A stretch of 64,000 nt of DNA, taken from contig NZ_JAENIL010000005.1 in NCBI RefSeq assembly GCF_016595505.1, positions 124,001 through 188,000 on the forward strand, given 5' to 3'. Position numbers and translations under genes: made by a program. Numbering within the stretch: position 1 is the stretch's first letter; the number at the start of each line of letters is the position of its first letter. Of the stretch, positions 44,130 to 52,811 are shown piece after piece. The notes beneath the pieces were generated by a model that was not told the origin of the DNA, made no database searches, and was given only the letters and a program-made list of their open reading frames with translations. This stretch comes from Pelagicoccus mobilis. Lineage in GTDB: Bacteria; Verrucomicrobiota; Verrucomicrobiia; Opitutales; Opitutaceae.

Positions 44130-46283
44130 CTATTGCCCCCCCGTTAGCTGTCCAAAGAAGTCCGTATACGCAGTTTCCTCAGGAGCTAGCGCTATCGCCT
44201 TCCTCAAACTCTCGATCGCACCCGGAACATCTCCAGTGCGCGTTTGCAGTACAGAAAGATTGAACAGCCAACGATGCTGGTCCGGCTCAATCTTAAGGGC
44301 GCGCTTAATGTAGTCGATCGCTTGGGCTTGCTCTTCCTTTTCCGCGTAAAGCAAACCTGTCGAGAACAGATACAGACCAGTGCTGGAATCGTAACCGTGC
44401 GCAATTCGCATCTGCTTTATGGCTTCATCGACCAGTCCAACCCGGTCCATCAGAATCGACACGTCGTAGCGGATCGCTGCTGCCTTCCGATCGAAGCTAA
44501 TCGCTAACTCTCCATACTTCCTCACGTCTTCGATATTCCCTTGCGTCGCCGCATAGGCGGCCAACTTGAGGGCCCCGGACGGACGATCCGAATTCGACTG
44601 GATATACGTTTCGTACTCCTCGAGAACATCTCCCGTCAGGAAAGGGCTACCCGCCAACGTATCGGCAGCCTGCATACGGACGATTCTGCGTTCATCAACC
44701 AGAGCAGCTTGGACTTGCTCAAGCGCATCAGGACGCGTGCCTAGCACAAAAATTGCCGAGTCACGCACCAGAGGGTGCTCGGACTTCGCGTATTTCATAG
44801 CGGCTTCCTTCACTTCCTCGATAGGAGAGAAGGGTCGCATCATGCGTAGCCAGCTCGCCTTCCAATACGGATTCTCCGTTTTTTCGAGTCTCGCAAGCAG
44901 CTTGCTTGGCTCCTGCATCTCGCCCGTCCAAACCTCGTTTAGCGTGTGAGCACGATCGCGCAAGTCCGCCACGCGCTCCGAGTCTCCCCACTTTTCTTCA
45001 AACCATGAGAGAAGCTCATCTGTGCTCTTATCATCATGACACTTGCTGCACGCATCTGGGACATCGAAATGCTTGGCCATATAAGGATCAGGAATCGTGA
45101 AGCCATGGTCGCGGCGTGGATCCCGCGCCATGTAGTCACGTTCCGGCATGTGACACTCTACACAAGAGTTACCGGTCGAATTGATCGGGTGGAAGCTATG
45201 GTTCAGCAAATCGACAATCTGCGCATCCATCCTTCCAGTACTGTGGCACTGAATACAAGTCGCATTATTGTCCGCCGGCAGCTTCAGCTCAACCGAATGA
45301 GGATCATGACACTCCATGCAGGTGACTCCCGCATGTCCCATCTGGCTATGCATCAGTGAACCGAATACAAAATCCTCTTCATCCGCCTTGCCATCTTCGA
45401 AGTAGGCAGTCGGGTGGTCATAGAGCATGAGACGATAGTGGTCTTCGAAATGGTCACCCACCCTGAAATCACTGTCGGTCAACTCCTCACGCCGGGCGTG
45501 GCAGCTTCCACAATTCTCAACCATGCGTCGCATCTCCACCTTTGGCGGCGAGACATAGTCGTCCGTCCCTGCGATAGCGACGTGTTCCTCCATGCCAGTA
45601 GTGTGGCAGGAAATACAGGTAATCCCTTGATGCGTCCATGTACTCGCGTAGGAGTCGGTCTCTGGATCGTAGTTTTTCTCGTATTCAGTCGTATGGCACC
45701 AGGCGCAATTCGAGTTCCAATTCATGCCTTGCCCGGTCCAGTGTCCCCACTCCCCTAAGAACCGCTCTTCGTCGCGAAAAACGTTAAACCACTCGTTCTC
45801 GTCCATGTCCCAAGCCATCGAGTGCGCCTGCCAACGTCCTCTCTCCCCTTCCACGAGAGGCTGCTGCAACGGCGTGGTCCCGATAACCGCTTTCGCCTCG
45901 GCGGCGATATACTCTCCGTCGGCGTCCTTCTCGCTGATCAACAGACGTTCCCCGTCGACATCGACGCGGTACTCGCGACCCGCGATGTCCTTAAACTCTC
46001 CAACCTCGTAGCGATACCCTTCCATTTCCGGATCGACGAACCGATTGGCGTTCGCGTGGTGGCTCGAGATCCAGGACTTATGCTCGTCTTCGTGGCACTT
46101 GAGACAAGTCGCAGGATCTTTCCAGTCCGCCATAGGATGCGACTTCACCTTCGCGTTCTCAGTCTTTTCAGCGGTTTCCATCCCACTCTCTTCCGTGCGA
46201 GAGCATCCAAAAATAAGCAGCATAGCGATGCCGTAACAGGCAGCAGTCGCTCCGATCAGTTTCTTTTTTGTCAGGCTTGTCAT
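44130..46283 (-). CDS. octaheme c-type cytochrome lipoprotein with C-terminal TPR
   Basis: 717 residues. Lipobox IFGC (Cys27). Eight CxxCH haem sites: CLKCH, CAWCH, CISCH, CGSCH, CMECH, CIQCH, CVECH and CSKCH, all between ~60 and ~420. The arrangement is like the cytochrome c554/paired-CxxCH families that are common in Planctomycetota and Verrucomicrobiota. Residues ~450-570 look like HEAT-type helical repeats (HPLVRDSAIFVLGTR, RIVRMQAADTLAGSP), and ~600-705 contain TPRs (GLYLFSTGLLYAEKEEQAQA, HRWLFNLSVLQTRTGDVPGA). Probably anchored to the outer or inner membrane facing the periplasm; likely an electron-transfer or oxidoreductase component. No CxxCK nitrite-reductase site is present, so an NrfA function is not supported. 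Confidence 0.88.
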   Translation of the reverse strand: MTSLTKKKLIGATAACYGIAMLLIFGCSRTEESGMETAEKTENAKVKSHPMADWKDPATCLKCHEDEHKSWISSHHANANRFVDPEMEGYRYEVGEFKDIAGREYRVDVDGERLLISEKDADGEYIAAEAKAVIGTTPLQQPLVEGERGRWQAHSMAWDMDENEWFNVFRDEERFLGEWGHWTGQGMNWNSNCAWCHTTEYEKNYDPETDSYASTWTHQGITCISCHTTGMEEHVAIAGTDDYVSPPKVEMRRMVENCGSCHARREELTDSDFRVGDHFEDHYRLMLYDHPTAYFEDGKADEEDFVFGSLMHSQMGHAGVTCMECHDPHSVELKLPADNNATCIQCHSTGRMDAQIVDLLNHSFHPINSTGNSCVECHMPERDYMARDPRRDHGFTIPDPYMAKHFDVPDACSKCHDDKSTDELLSWFEEKWGDSERVADLRDRAHTLNEVWTGEMQEPSKLLARLEKTENPYWKASWLRMMRPFSPIEEVKEAAMKYAKSEHPLVRDSAIFVLGTRPDALEQVQAALVDERRIVRMQAADTLAGSPFLTGDVLEEYETYIQSNSDRPSGALKLAAYAATQGNIEDVRKYGELAISFDRKAAAIRYDVSILMDRVGLVDEAIKQMRIAHGYDSSTGLYLFSTGLLYAEKEEQAQAIDYIKRALKIEPDQHRWLFNLSVLQTRTGDVPGAIESLRKAIALAPEETAYTDFFGQLTGGQ

Positions 46284-46395
46284 GAGATCTCGCTAAAAAA
46301 GCATGAAATCAGGCAACGCATCGAGACTAAAGCTCACTGAAAGTATCAAAAGTTTCAGGCCTAAGTAGCTCAATCTCTTGAAGTTGGCTCGCTAG

Positions 46396-46465
46396 TCGTA
46401 TGCTCCCCGATTCAACCGACCCTTTTCACTCGCCGATTGGCTTGAGTGGTCGGGATGACTGGATT
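46396..46465. repeat. duplicated tRNA-Pro 3' end and downstream flank
   Basis: 46396-46465 repeats 46566-46635 at an offset of 170 bases with a few mismatches. The shared core GAGTGGTCGGGATGACTGGA includes the last ~19 bases of the tRNA plus its encoded CCA, followed by TTCAACCG.CCCTTTTC.CTCGCCGATTG. The 100 bases between the copies hold no recognised gene. This could be the remnant of a second tRNA-Pro or of a tRNA-targeted integration. Confidence 0.7.
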
Positions 46466-46616
46466 GCTCTCGCTAGCGCTCGACCGCGCTGCGGCTCCCT
46501 TCGGTCGGCCATCTCCGCTAGGTTCCCTCGCTACGTCGAACCGCTTCGCTGGTTCAAATCTTCAGACTGATGCCCCCCTGTTCAACCGGCCCTTTTCTCT
46601 CGCCGATTGATGTGAG

Positions 46617-46693
46617 TGGTCGGGATGACTGGATTCGAACCAGCGACTTCTACGTCCCGAACGTAGCGCTCTACCAGGCTGAGCTACATCCCG
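46617..46693 (-). tRNA. tRNA-Pro (anticodon CGG)
   Basis: Full cloverleaf read on the minus strand: acceptor CGGGATG/CATCCCG, D-arm GCTC...GAGC, anticodon stem CTACG/CGTAG with loop TTCGGGA (anticodon CGG, G37), T-arm GCTGG-TTCGAAT-CCAGT, discriminator A and an encoded CCA (46617-46619). It decodes the proline codon CCG. Confidence 0.96.
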
Positions 46694-46883
46694 ATTATGC
46701 AGAAACACCTACAAACTCTCCCGCTATGTGGCAAATGGTTAATGACCCCCTTCGTCATTTTACTCAACGCCTGCAGAACCTGAAGCACCACGAACCAGTC
46801 CAATCGCGGAAAACCGAGCCCCTTTGAACTACTCCTAGTATCAAAATTCAGAATACTAATCCAAGCATCCAGCATCTAGATAC

Positions 46884-46927
46884 AAAAAAACTCCACAGTT
46901 TCGCTCGATAAAGCGATACCGCGGAGT
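46884..46927 (-). terminator. rho-independent terminator of the SYLF gene
   Basis: Minus strand: ACTCCGC / GTGGAGT outer stem with an inner TCGCT/AGCGA stem and a run of seven T (46884-46890). It lies 32 bases past the stop at 46959. Confidence 0.85.
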
Positions 46928-46958
46928 CGATCATGAGTCGGCAGCAAGGCCAGCCGAC

Positions 46959-47498
46959 TTAGTCCTTCTTGATTTTGGTGATCTTGGACCCTTCGAGCGA
47001 GAGATTGTACATCAATCCCTTACTACCAAAAACAAAGGCTACGACAGGCTCGTTCAGAGTCTTGGAATCGATCTCCCCACCAGCTCCGATATTGGCGATC
47101 GCAACGCTTCCGTCGACCCCCACTTCCCAACCTTCGCTCGAGCGAAACTTGTTTAGAGCAGACTTCTCTAGAAACAGGATCACCTGACTGCGGCTCTGCA
47201 CACCAATTTGGAAACCGATCGAAGCGCTGGCCGTACTGTAGTAGTCCACGCGCTTCCCTTTGACGAAAAGAGCACCTTCGCCGTACTCACCGCCAATACC
47301 GAATCCAGCCTTCCCGACACTTGGGAAGACCAGCATCCCAGCCGCATCTTCAGCAAGCCGCTTGCCGGCAGTCGTATGTTCGTAAAAATCTTCGATCGCC
47401 TGGTCGATCTTGGCGTCGAGAACCTTCTTCTTGGCCGCAAAAGCGGAGCTAGCACTGAAAACGAGGGCGATAAGGCCGAGGCAAAATAGTTTTTTCAT
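46959..47498 (-). CDS. SYLF (YSC84/DUF500) lipid-binding domain protein
   Basis: 179 residues from ATG 47498 (MKKLFCLGLIALVFSASSAF), which gives a signal peptide; the longer reading from 47546 adds 16 non-signal residues. GMLVFPSVGKAGFGIGGEYGEG, GFQIGVQSRSQVILFLEKSAL, WEVGVDGSVAIANIGAGGEI and VVAFVFGSKGLMYNLSLEGSKI are the SYLF family core. The domain binds phosphoinositides in eukaryotes; bacterial members are exported proteins of poorly defined envelope function. It is a single-gene unit with its own terminator and no functional link to the neighbours. Confidence 0.9.
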   Translation of the reverse strand: MKKLFCLGLIALVFSASSAFAAKKKVLDAKIDQAIEDFYEHTTAGKRLAEDAAGMLVFPSVGKAGFGIGGEYGEGALFVKGKRVDYYSTASASIGFQIGVQSRSQVILFLEKSALNKFRSSEGWEVGVDGSVAIANIGAGGEIDSKTLNEPVVAFVFGSKGLMYNLSLEGSKITKIKKD

Positions 47499-47642
47499 TG
47501 ATGGATTAATTGCTGATTCGAGGAAAGATATCGGCTTTCCGGACAACCCTAAAAGCGGTTTGCTCCATTAGACAACGTCGCTCCCTCAATTATTCAGCAA
47601 AAATTCCCACAACTGCGGACTCTTCCGGCCCAAATGGTAGCT

Positions 47643-49196
47643 CTACTGGGTGATCCCTGAGATGATCAAGCCACTCGGAATATCGGGCTTAACCGCATCA
47701 TCTCCTAGAGGCAATATCTGCCCTTGCAGGCTTGCCTGAGTGAAGGACGCGCTCGCCATTCCGCTTTGCGAGCCTCCGGCGACCGCAAATCCCAGAAAGA
47801 CTGACTCGCCCAAATCGATAACCTCCTCGCGCAGCAATCCCCACTCTGAAGAAGCCGAGGCTCGCGAATAATAACGGACCGTTCCTCCAACCCGATCGAT
47901 CCGCAGCCAAGAGTCTCCCGAGCTTGTCTCGAAACCGCCTACGGATTCCGTCGCCCCCCCACGCAAGTCACGGGTCCTCACTTCCAACTTACCCGCCGCA
48001 TCGCGCAGCAGGGAAGTCTGCTTTGCCATGCCGAACAGCGCCGAGCGCAACATGAGACCAGCCACACTCTGAGACGAAGCAGCCGAGAGCTCATTCAAAT
48101 TGGCGCTGATCGATACGTCTCCATCCGCCCGCAGGAAATAGTAGCGGTGCGAATCCGAATCACCGGCGATCAGCCCGTTTTCATTTTCCAAATAGAACTC
48201 GTCGGACGCCAAGTCATAGGATGCCGTTCCTGAACCCGCTTCATCGTCCACTGATAGCGTCCGCAGATTATCCACGATACTGCTGGAGCTCGGAGCCGGT
48301 CCAACCACGATTCCCTTGAGCGAAGTCACCGTCTCCACACGACCCTCTATCGTGGCAACCGCCGATAGCTCGTAGCCACCCTCCATCGACACGTCCATGG
48401 TGAAAGCGTAAGGGGATGAAGCCACCTCTCCAAGCAGTTCTCCGTCGAGGAAATAGCTTACAGAGGAAATGAGCGACACGTCGGAAGCGCTAGAACTCAG
48501 AGAAAACGCCTCACCTACACGCGGGGCCGATCCGATCGTGTCCACCGCCAGCTGCAGGGTCGGAAATTCGAAAGCGTTCACCGAATAGAGAAACTCCGTG
48601 CTCGCGATATCTTCCCCGTCGGAAACCGTAAGCGTGATCGTAGCCTCACCCGAACTATTGGCGTTTGGCATCAGCGAAAGCGTACGATCCGCACCTGAAC
48701 CGCCGAGCAAGATACCGTCGGCATCGATCAAATCCAAATTACTGCTGCTCACCGTCACCACCAACTCACCAGCCGCAGCCTCGAAATCAGAAACGCTAAA
48801 TGACAGCTCACCCGTGGATTCGTTCTCCTCGACCTCCACTGCCAAAAGACTCGAAATTGTAGGGGCGACATTGATGTAATGCGGCGCCACATTCGTATAG
48901 CCCGAGTCGCCAAACGCATTGTAAGCATTCACGCGATAGCTGTATTCCACGCCCGCCTCAGCAGTCGTATCGACATAGGCTTCGGAGTCCGGCCCGACCT
49001 GAGCGATCAACTCGAAACTCCCATCGCCTACCGAGCGCTCGATATTGAAGCCATCCTCGTTATCCGAATTGTCGCTCCAAGTGAGCTGCACATCGTCGCC
49101 CCAAAGGGAGCCGGAAAAGGCAACAAGCAGAAACGCAAGGACGCTCCACTTAGCGAGACAGTTGGATGGGTTTGATAGGAAAGAGGTCGCTGACAT
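47643..49196 (-). CDS. exported multidomain protein: Fn3, Ig/cadherin-like domains and a concanavalin-like domain
   Basis: 517 residues from ATG 49196 (MSATSFLSNPSNCLAKWSVL); a longer reading from 49307 lacks a proper signal. After the signal (~1-33) come an Fn3 domain (~34-100, VQLTWSDNSDNEDGFNIERS...GVEYSYRVNAYNAFGDSGYT), a cadherin-like domain (~108-205), an Ig-like domain (~213-300, SSVSYFLDGELLGEVASSPY) and a concanavalin/DUF1349-like module (~325-480, VAGLMLRSALFGM...GGTVRYYSRASAS). The protein stops right after KPDIPSGLIISGITQ, which looks like the first strand of another Fn3 domain, so the gene may be truncated. No anchor or sorting signal is seen. Probably a surface or secreted adhesin-like protein; no enzyme motif was found. 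Confidence 0.75.
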   Translation of the reverse strand: MSATSFLSNPSNCLAKWSVLAFLLVAFSGSLWGDDVQLTWSDNSDNEDGFNIERSVGDGSFELIAQVGPDSEAYVDTTAEAGVEYSYRVNAYNAFGDSGYTNVAPHYINVAPTISSLLAVEVEENESTGELSFSVSDFEAAAGELVVTVSSSNLDLIDADGILLGGSGADRTLSLMPNANSSGEATITLTVSDGEDIASTEFLYSVNAFEFPTLQLAVDTIGSAPRVGEAFSLSSSASDVSLISSVSYFLDGELLGEVASSPYAFTMDVSMEGGYELSAVATIEGRVETVTSLKGIVVGPAPSSSSIVDNLRTLSVDDEAGSGTASYDLASDEFYLENENGLIAGDSDSHRYYFLRADGDVSISANLNELSAASSQSVAGLMLRSALFGMAKQTSLLRDAAGKLEVRTRDLRGGATESVGGFETSSGDSWLRIDRVGGTVRYYSRASASSEWGLLREEVIDLGESVFLGFAVAGGSQSGMASASFTQASLQGQILPLGDDAVKPDIPSGLIISGITQ

Positions 49197-49362
49197 GCCC
49201 CGCACTTCGGGGCTCGCAAACAGAATTTCACTCCCCAGTGCGAACATGAAGAGTTTGCCCACAAATAGCTGGGGAGAATTCCGACTTTTCGCAGAAGATT
49301 CTACCAAAGCCCCCCTTGGGGACTTTTACTTCCTTACGTCTAAGCGCCCTTTCAAGGCCGGT

Positions 49363-50433
49363 TCAAAGGCCATCCGCAAGCTCCTTGACGAGGTATTCGG
49401 TGTCCTTCCAACCGATACAAGCGTCGGTTATAGATTGCCCGAAACGACGCCCTCTCGAGTCGTTGGCATCCTGGCGTCCCTCGACCAAATGGCTCTCTAG
49501 CATAATGCCAGCGACACCGTTCTGCCCCTCCTTTACCTGGCGAGCAATCTCCTTGGCTACCAACGGTTGCTTTCGGTGGTCCTTACCTGAATTCCCATGA
49601 GAACAATCCACTACCACCGGCCGGACCAAACCGAGCTCCCGCCCTTGCTCAACGACCTGGGCGACCGTTTCCTCTGAGTAGTTCGGCCCGCATGAACCAC
49701 CCCTGAGAATGATATGAGCCCCCGCATTTCCCTGGGTCTCAACCAGTACGGGCCTTCCCTCCAAGTCTTGTCCGAAGAACGAGTGAGCGCATTGGGCAGA
49801 CTTCACAGCATTAAGCGCGGAAGCAGAATTTCCATCCATCGCATTCTTCATCCCCACCGGGAGCGCGAGCCGACTCGCGAGCTCTCGGTGAATCTGGCTT
49901 TCCACCGTGCGAGAGCCAATCGACCCGTAGGCCATGCAGTCCTCCAGATAGAGAGCGAGGAGAGGATTAAGAAACTCCGTAGCGCAGGCCACCCCGCTCT
50001 CGTTCAGGCGCACAGCCAAGCGCCGAGCAATCGTCATCCCCCCGCTCGGACTGCTTTCGCCTCCAGAAAGCGGATCGTAGAGCATCCCCTTCCACCCGAC
50101 GACACTGCGAGGCTTCTCGAAATAAGTCCGCATAACTAACACAATCTTATCCGCGACTTCCTCAGACAAGCGACGCATCCGCTCCGCGTAGACCAACGCC
50201 GAATTCACATCGTCGATCGAACACGGCCCACAAATCACCGCCAAGCGGCCTTCGTCGCGCCCCGCGAAAATGTCTTCAAGCGCAACGCGCGTCCGAGTGA
50301 CCGTATCCCGCCCAGCTTGCGAAAGCGGTATATCCCGCCTCAGCTTGCTAGGAGGTAAGATCGCAGTCGTCACATTCCGGTCCGCCTCCTCTGAAGAGGG
50401 AGACTTTAATTCAGGCAAAGCTGTCGTTTTCAT
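49363..50433 (-). CDS. 3-deoxy-7-phosphoheptulonate (DAHP) synthase, class I
   Basis: 356 residues from ATG 50433 (MKTTALPELKSPSSEEAD). A longer reading to 50478 begins inside the attenuator hairpin and is rejected. LAVICGPCSIDDVNSALVYA, VMRTYFEKPRSVVGWKGMLYD, CATEFLNPLLALYLEDCMAYG, RPVLVETQGNAGAHIILRGG and VDCSHGNSGKDHRKQP are the class I AroF/AroG/AroH signatures, with the metal Cys, His and Glu residues present. It condenses phosphoenolpyruvate and erythrose 4-phosphate, the first step of aromatic amino-acid synthesis. The gene is preceded by a leader peptide rich in Phe, Trp and Tyr and a terminator hairpin, so expression is likely attenuated by aromatic aminoacyl-tRNA supply. Confidence 0.95.
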   Translation of the reverse strand: MKTTALPELKSPSSEEADRNVTTAILPPSKLRRDIPLSQAGRDTVTRTRVALEDIFAGRDEGRLAVICGPCSIDDVNSALVYAERMRRLSEEVADKIVLVMRTYFEKPRSVVGWKGMLYDPLSGGESSPSGGMTIARRLAVRLNESGVACATEFLNPLLALYLEDCMAYGSIGSRTVESQIHRELASRLALPVGMKNAMDGNSASALNAVKSAQCAHSFFGQDLEGRPVLVETQGNAGAHIILRGGSCGPNYSEETVAQVVEQGRELGLVRPVVVDCSHGNSGKDHRKQPLVAKEIARQVKEGQNGVAGIMLESHLVEGRQDANDSRGRRFGQSITDACIGWKDTEYLVKELADGL

Positions 50434-50476
50434 GGGATCGTTCCTAATTTTTTGTTTTTCAAGATTCTGGACATGC

Positions 50477-50514
50477 AAAAAGCCCTGGGATTCACATCGG
50501 AATACCAGGGCTTT
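50477..50514 (-). promoter_or_regulatory. transcription attenuator of the DAHP synthase gene
   Basis: Minus strand: perfect 10-bp stem AAAGCCCTGG / CCAGGGCTTT (50514-50505 with 50488-50479), a 16-base loop and a T-run (50481-50477), ending 43 bases before the start codon. The last codons of the leader peptide contain CCAGGGGC (50564-50557), which can pair with the 5' arm GCCCTGG of this stem. That gives the two mutually exclusive folds of classical attenuation: leader end with 5' arm (antiterminator) or 5' arm with 3' arm (terminator). Confidence 0.85.
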
Positions 50515-50552
50515 CTGCGGATTATTTTGGCTCTATACTAATGTGTGCTCAA

Positions 50553-50615
50553 TCACGCCCCTGGATTCTTCCAGAAGTAATAAAACCAAAAAACGTAAGA
50601 AGTGAGCTGTCTCAT
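50553..50615 (-). CDS. aromatic-rich leader peptide upstream of DAHP synthase
   Basis: A 20-codon frame starting ATG at 50615 and ending TGA at 50555-50553. Its core is YVFWFYYFW: nine residues of which eight are Phe, Trp or Tyr (three Phe, two Trp, three Tyr). Such a run is extremely unlikely by chance and is the mark of an attenuation leader. If charged Phe-, Tyr- or Trp-tRNA is scarce, a ribosome stalls in the run, leaving CCAGGGGC near the end of the frame free to pair with the hairpin's 5' arm and block termination. If not, the ribosome covers the stop region and the terminator forms. A weak TTGACC (50655-50650) upstream is a possible -35 element, with no good -10. Confidence 0.85.
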   Translation of the reverse strand: MRQLTSYVFWFYYFWKNPGA

Positions 50616-50699
50616 TTAGATCGCCACCCTACCGCCCTCTGCCGCCAAAGGTCAAGAGCGAAGCTCACAGTCGACTCAACCACAAAGCTCGTATTCCAA

Positions 50700-52811
50700 T
50701 CACGAATACTGTTCGAGGATTTCCCGGAAGCTCTCGATGCTGATGGGCTTCACCAAACAATCGGAACACCCCGCCGCAAGCGCCTTGTCCAATTCGCTCT
50801 GCATGGCGTGTGCCGTGTGAGCGATGACCGGTATGTCTGGCTTTATTCGCTTAATCGCTCGAGTAGCGTCCAAGCCATCCATGATCGGCATGCTTAGATC
50901 CATAACAATCAAGCCAATGTCATTGTACTGCTCGACCATCTCAACCGCCTCTTTGCCGTTCACCGCTCGGATCGACTCAATTTTCTCAAAACGGAGAAAC
51001 TCCTCGATCACCAAATAGTTCGTGTCGTCATCTTCGGCGATGAGCACCTTGATCTTCGCCGCTTCCTCTTTTCGGGAAAGCCTGCCTTCGTAACCGTAAT
51101 TTGCATTAGCCGCCACCGGTAGCGGATACTTGTCGGCATGGTCCTTCACTGTGAATTTGAAAACCGAACCGTGCGGATGATTATCCTCCACCCAGATACG
51201 CCCTCCCAACAACTTCACCAATCCTTCGCAGATCGACAAGCCCAAGCCCACGCCATCATTGCTCCGCCCCACGCTATCCGAGCCTTGGCGGAAACGCTGG
51301 AAAACACGCTTCTTCATCTCTGGCAAAATTCCGCTCCCTGTATCCGCGACAAAAAACTCGATCATCCCATCCGGCTGCTTCTGGTAACCAACATGAATAG
51401 TCCCTTGCAGGGTGAACTTGATCGCATTCGAAACCAAGTTGTAGACGATCTGCTTCAGACGCGTCTGGTCACACACCACGTAGTCCGCTTCACGCACATT
51501 GTTTTCAACCACCAAATCGATCAGGCCATCCGCCTGCGAACGTATCCGATCAAAAAATACAGAATAAGTCTCAGCCATCAAGAGCCCCAAATCGCAAGGC
51601 ACCGGCTCTATCCTCAATTGCCCCGACTCGATTTGAGCCAGATCGATAATATCCCCCAAAATGTGCAGCAGATGATTTCCGTTGGACAAGATCACGTCCA
51701 CGAATCGAGCATTCTCCTCCTCCGTCAACGCATCTCCTTTCAAAAGTTGAGCAAAACCCATCACCGCGTTTAACGGTGTGCGAATCTCGTGCGACATGTT
51801 GGCAAGAAACGCCGACTTCAACCGGTCGCTCTCCACCGCCTGCTCCTTCGCTTTCTGAAGCTCCTTCTCCCTTTGTCGCTGCTTCGTCACGTTCCGACTG
51901 TAGACGGCGACACCATTTATATAACCAGCCTCCCGTATCGGCTTCAATGATACATCAAAATAAAGCCGATCCCCCCGCACAAGAAAAGCATCTTCCACCC
52001 TCAAGGATTCTCCCGCCAAAGTACGATCAAATCGAGGCTTCCAAATTTTGACCAACTCATCGGACAAGTTTTCGATCACATCATCCCCAAGATGCAGCGA
52101 CACCCCATAGGCCGCCCTCATGTCCGCCAAAAAACGACGATTAACCATTACCAAACGGAACTGCCGATCGATCGAAAACACCATATCATCGGTACTTTCC
52201 AAAATAGCCTCCAAATACGCCGAGCCTCTATCTAACTGCGCCTCCACGTGCTTACGCTCCGTCACATCGGTCAAGGCTCCCGCGATCTGGACACCGCGAG
52301 TCTCCCCTTCTACCAAGCACATCGTCACCTCGACCCAAACCAAGCTGTGATCGCGTTTCACGAAGCGACAGTCGATAGGACTTTTCCGATGCCCGCTGAT
52401 GACGCCCTCAACCGCCTTATCGAAGACCTCCTTATCTTCTCTAAAAACAGACTCCTTAAACGCTTTGATCGAAAGACTATCGGAAGGATCTTCGAATCCC
52501 AAGATGTGCAATACATCCTCCGTACAATGGAATTCCCCAGAATCAACATCCCACAGCCAAGCCCCAACTCCCGCGGCGGACAAGGCCGGGTGACACTGGT
52601 TAGGCGTTATCAAGTCAGCCCTCGCCGAAGCGCTCTGCAAGCCAGGTCTCGCTTCTAAAACAAGAAATGTGGCCACCCCCACGACCATCGGCACGATGGC
52701 AAGAACAAGCCCGCTCTCCGGAAGAAAATGCGAAACGATCAACGCCGCTATTAACCCAACCGCAAGGGAAATGACAAAATGGAACAAGCGACTCTTACTC
52801 AAATCCATCAT
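50700..52811 (-). CDS. hybrid sensor histidine kinase (PAS-PAS-HisKA-HATPase-REC)
   Basis: 703 residues from ATG 52811 (MMDLSKSRLFHFVISLAVGL). That ATG shares four bases with the stop of the preceding gene (ATGA overlap); a longer reading from 52943 lies inside that gene. Two membrane helices (~10-50), two PAS domains (~75-190 and ~200-320; LWDVDSGEFHCTEDVLHILG, ILESTDDMVFSIDRQFRLVM), HisKA with His341 (FLANMSHEIRTPLNAVMGFA), HATPase (NLVSNAIKFT, GLGLSICEGLVKLLGG), and a receiver with Asp638 (GLIVMDLSMPIMDG) and the CLVKPIS Lys. No output domain, so it signals by phosphorelay. Inner membrane with both sensors cytoplasmic. Confidence 0.92.
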   Translation of the reverse strand: MMDLSKSRLFHFVISLAVGLIAALIVSHFLPESGLVLAIVPMVVGVATFLVLEARPGLQSASARADLITPNQCHPALSAAGVGAWLWDVDSGEFHCTEDVLHILGFEDPSDSLSIKAFKESVFREDKEVFDKAVEGVISGHRKSPIDCRFVKRDHSLVWVEVTMCLVEGETRGVQIAGALTDVTERKHVEAQLDRGSAYLEAILESTDDMVFSIDRQFRLVMVNRRFLADMRAAYGVSLHLGDDVIENLSDELVKIWKPRFDRTLAGESLRVEDAFLVRGDRLYFDVSLKPIREAGYINGVAVYSRNVTKQRQREKELQKAKEQAVESDRLKSAFLANMSHEIRTPLNAVMGFAQLLKGDALTEEENARFVDVILSNGNHLLHILGDIIDLAQIESGQLRIEPVPCDLGLLMAETYSVFFDRIRSQADGLIDLVVENNVREADYVVCDQTRLKQIVYNLVSNAIKFTLQGTIHVGYQKQPDGMIEFFVADTGSGILPEMKKRVFQRFRQGSDSVGRSNDGVGLGLSICEGLVKLLGGRIWVEDNHPHGSVFKFTVKDHADKYPLPVAANANYGYEGRLSRKEEAAKIKVLIAEDDDTNYLVIEEFLRFEKIESIRAVNGKEAVEMVEQYNDIGLIVMDLSMPIMDGLDATRAIKRIKPDIPVIAHTAHAMQSELDKALAAGCSDCLVKPISIESFREILEQYS

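Noticed and set aside
44130-46283. Nitrite reductase (NrfA) identity for the multiheme cytochrome
   Set aside because: All eight heme sites are CxxCH with no CxxCK site, and the protein has HEAT and TPR repeats not found in NrfA.
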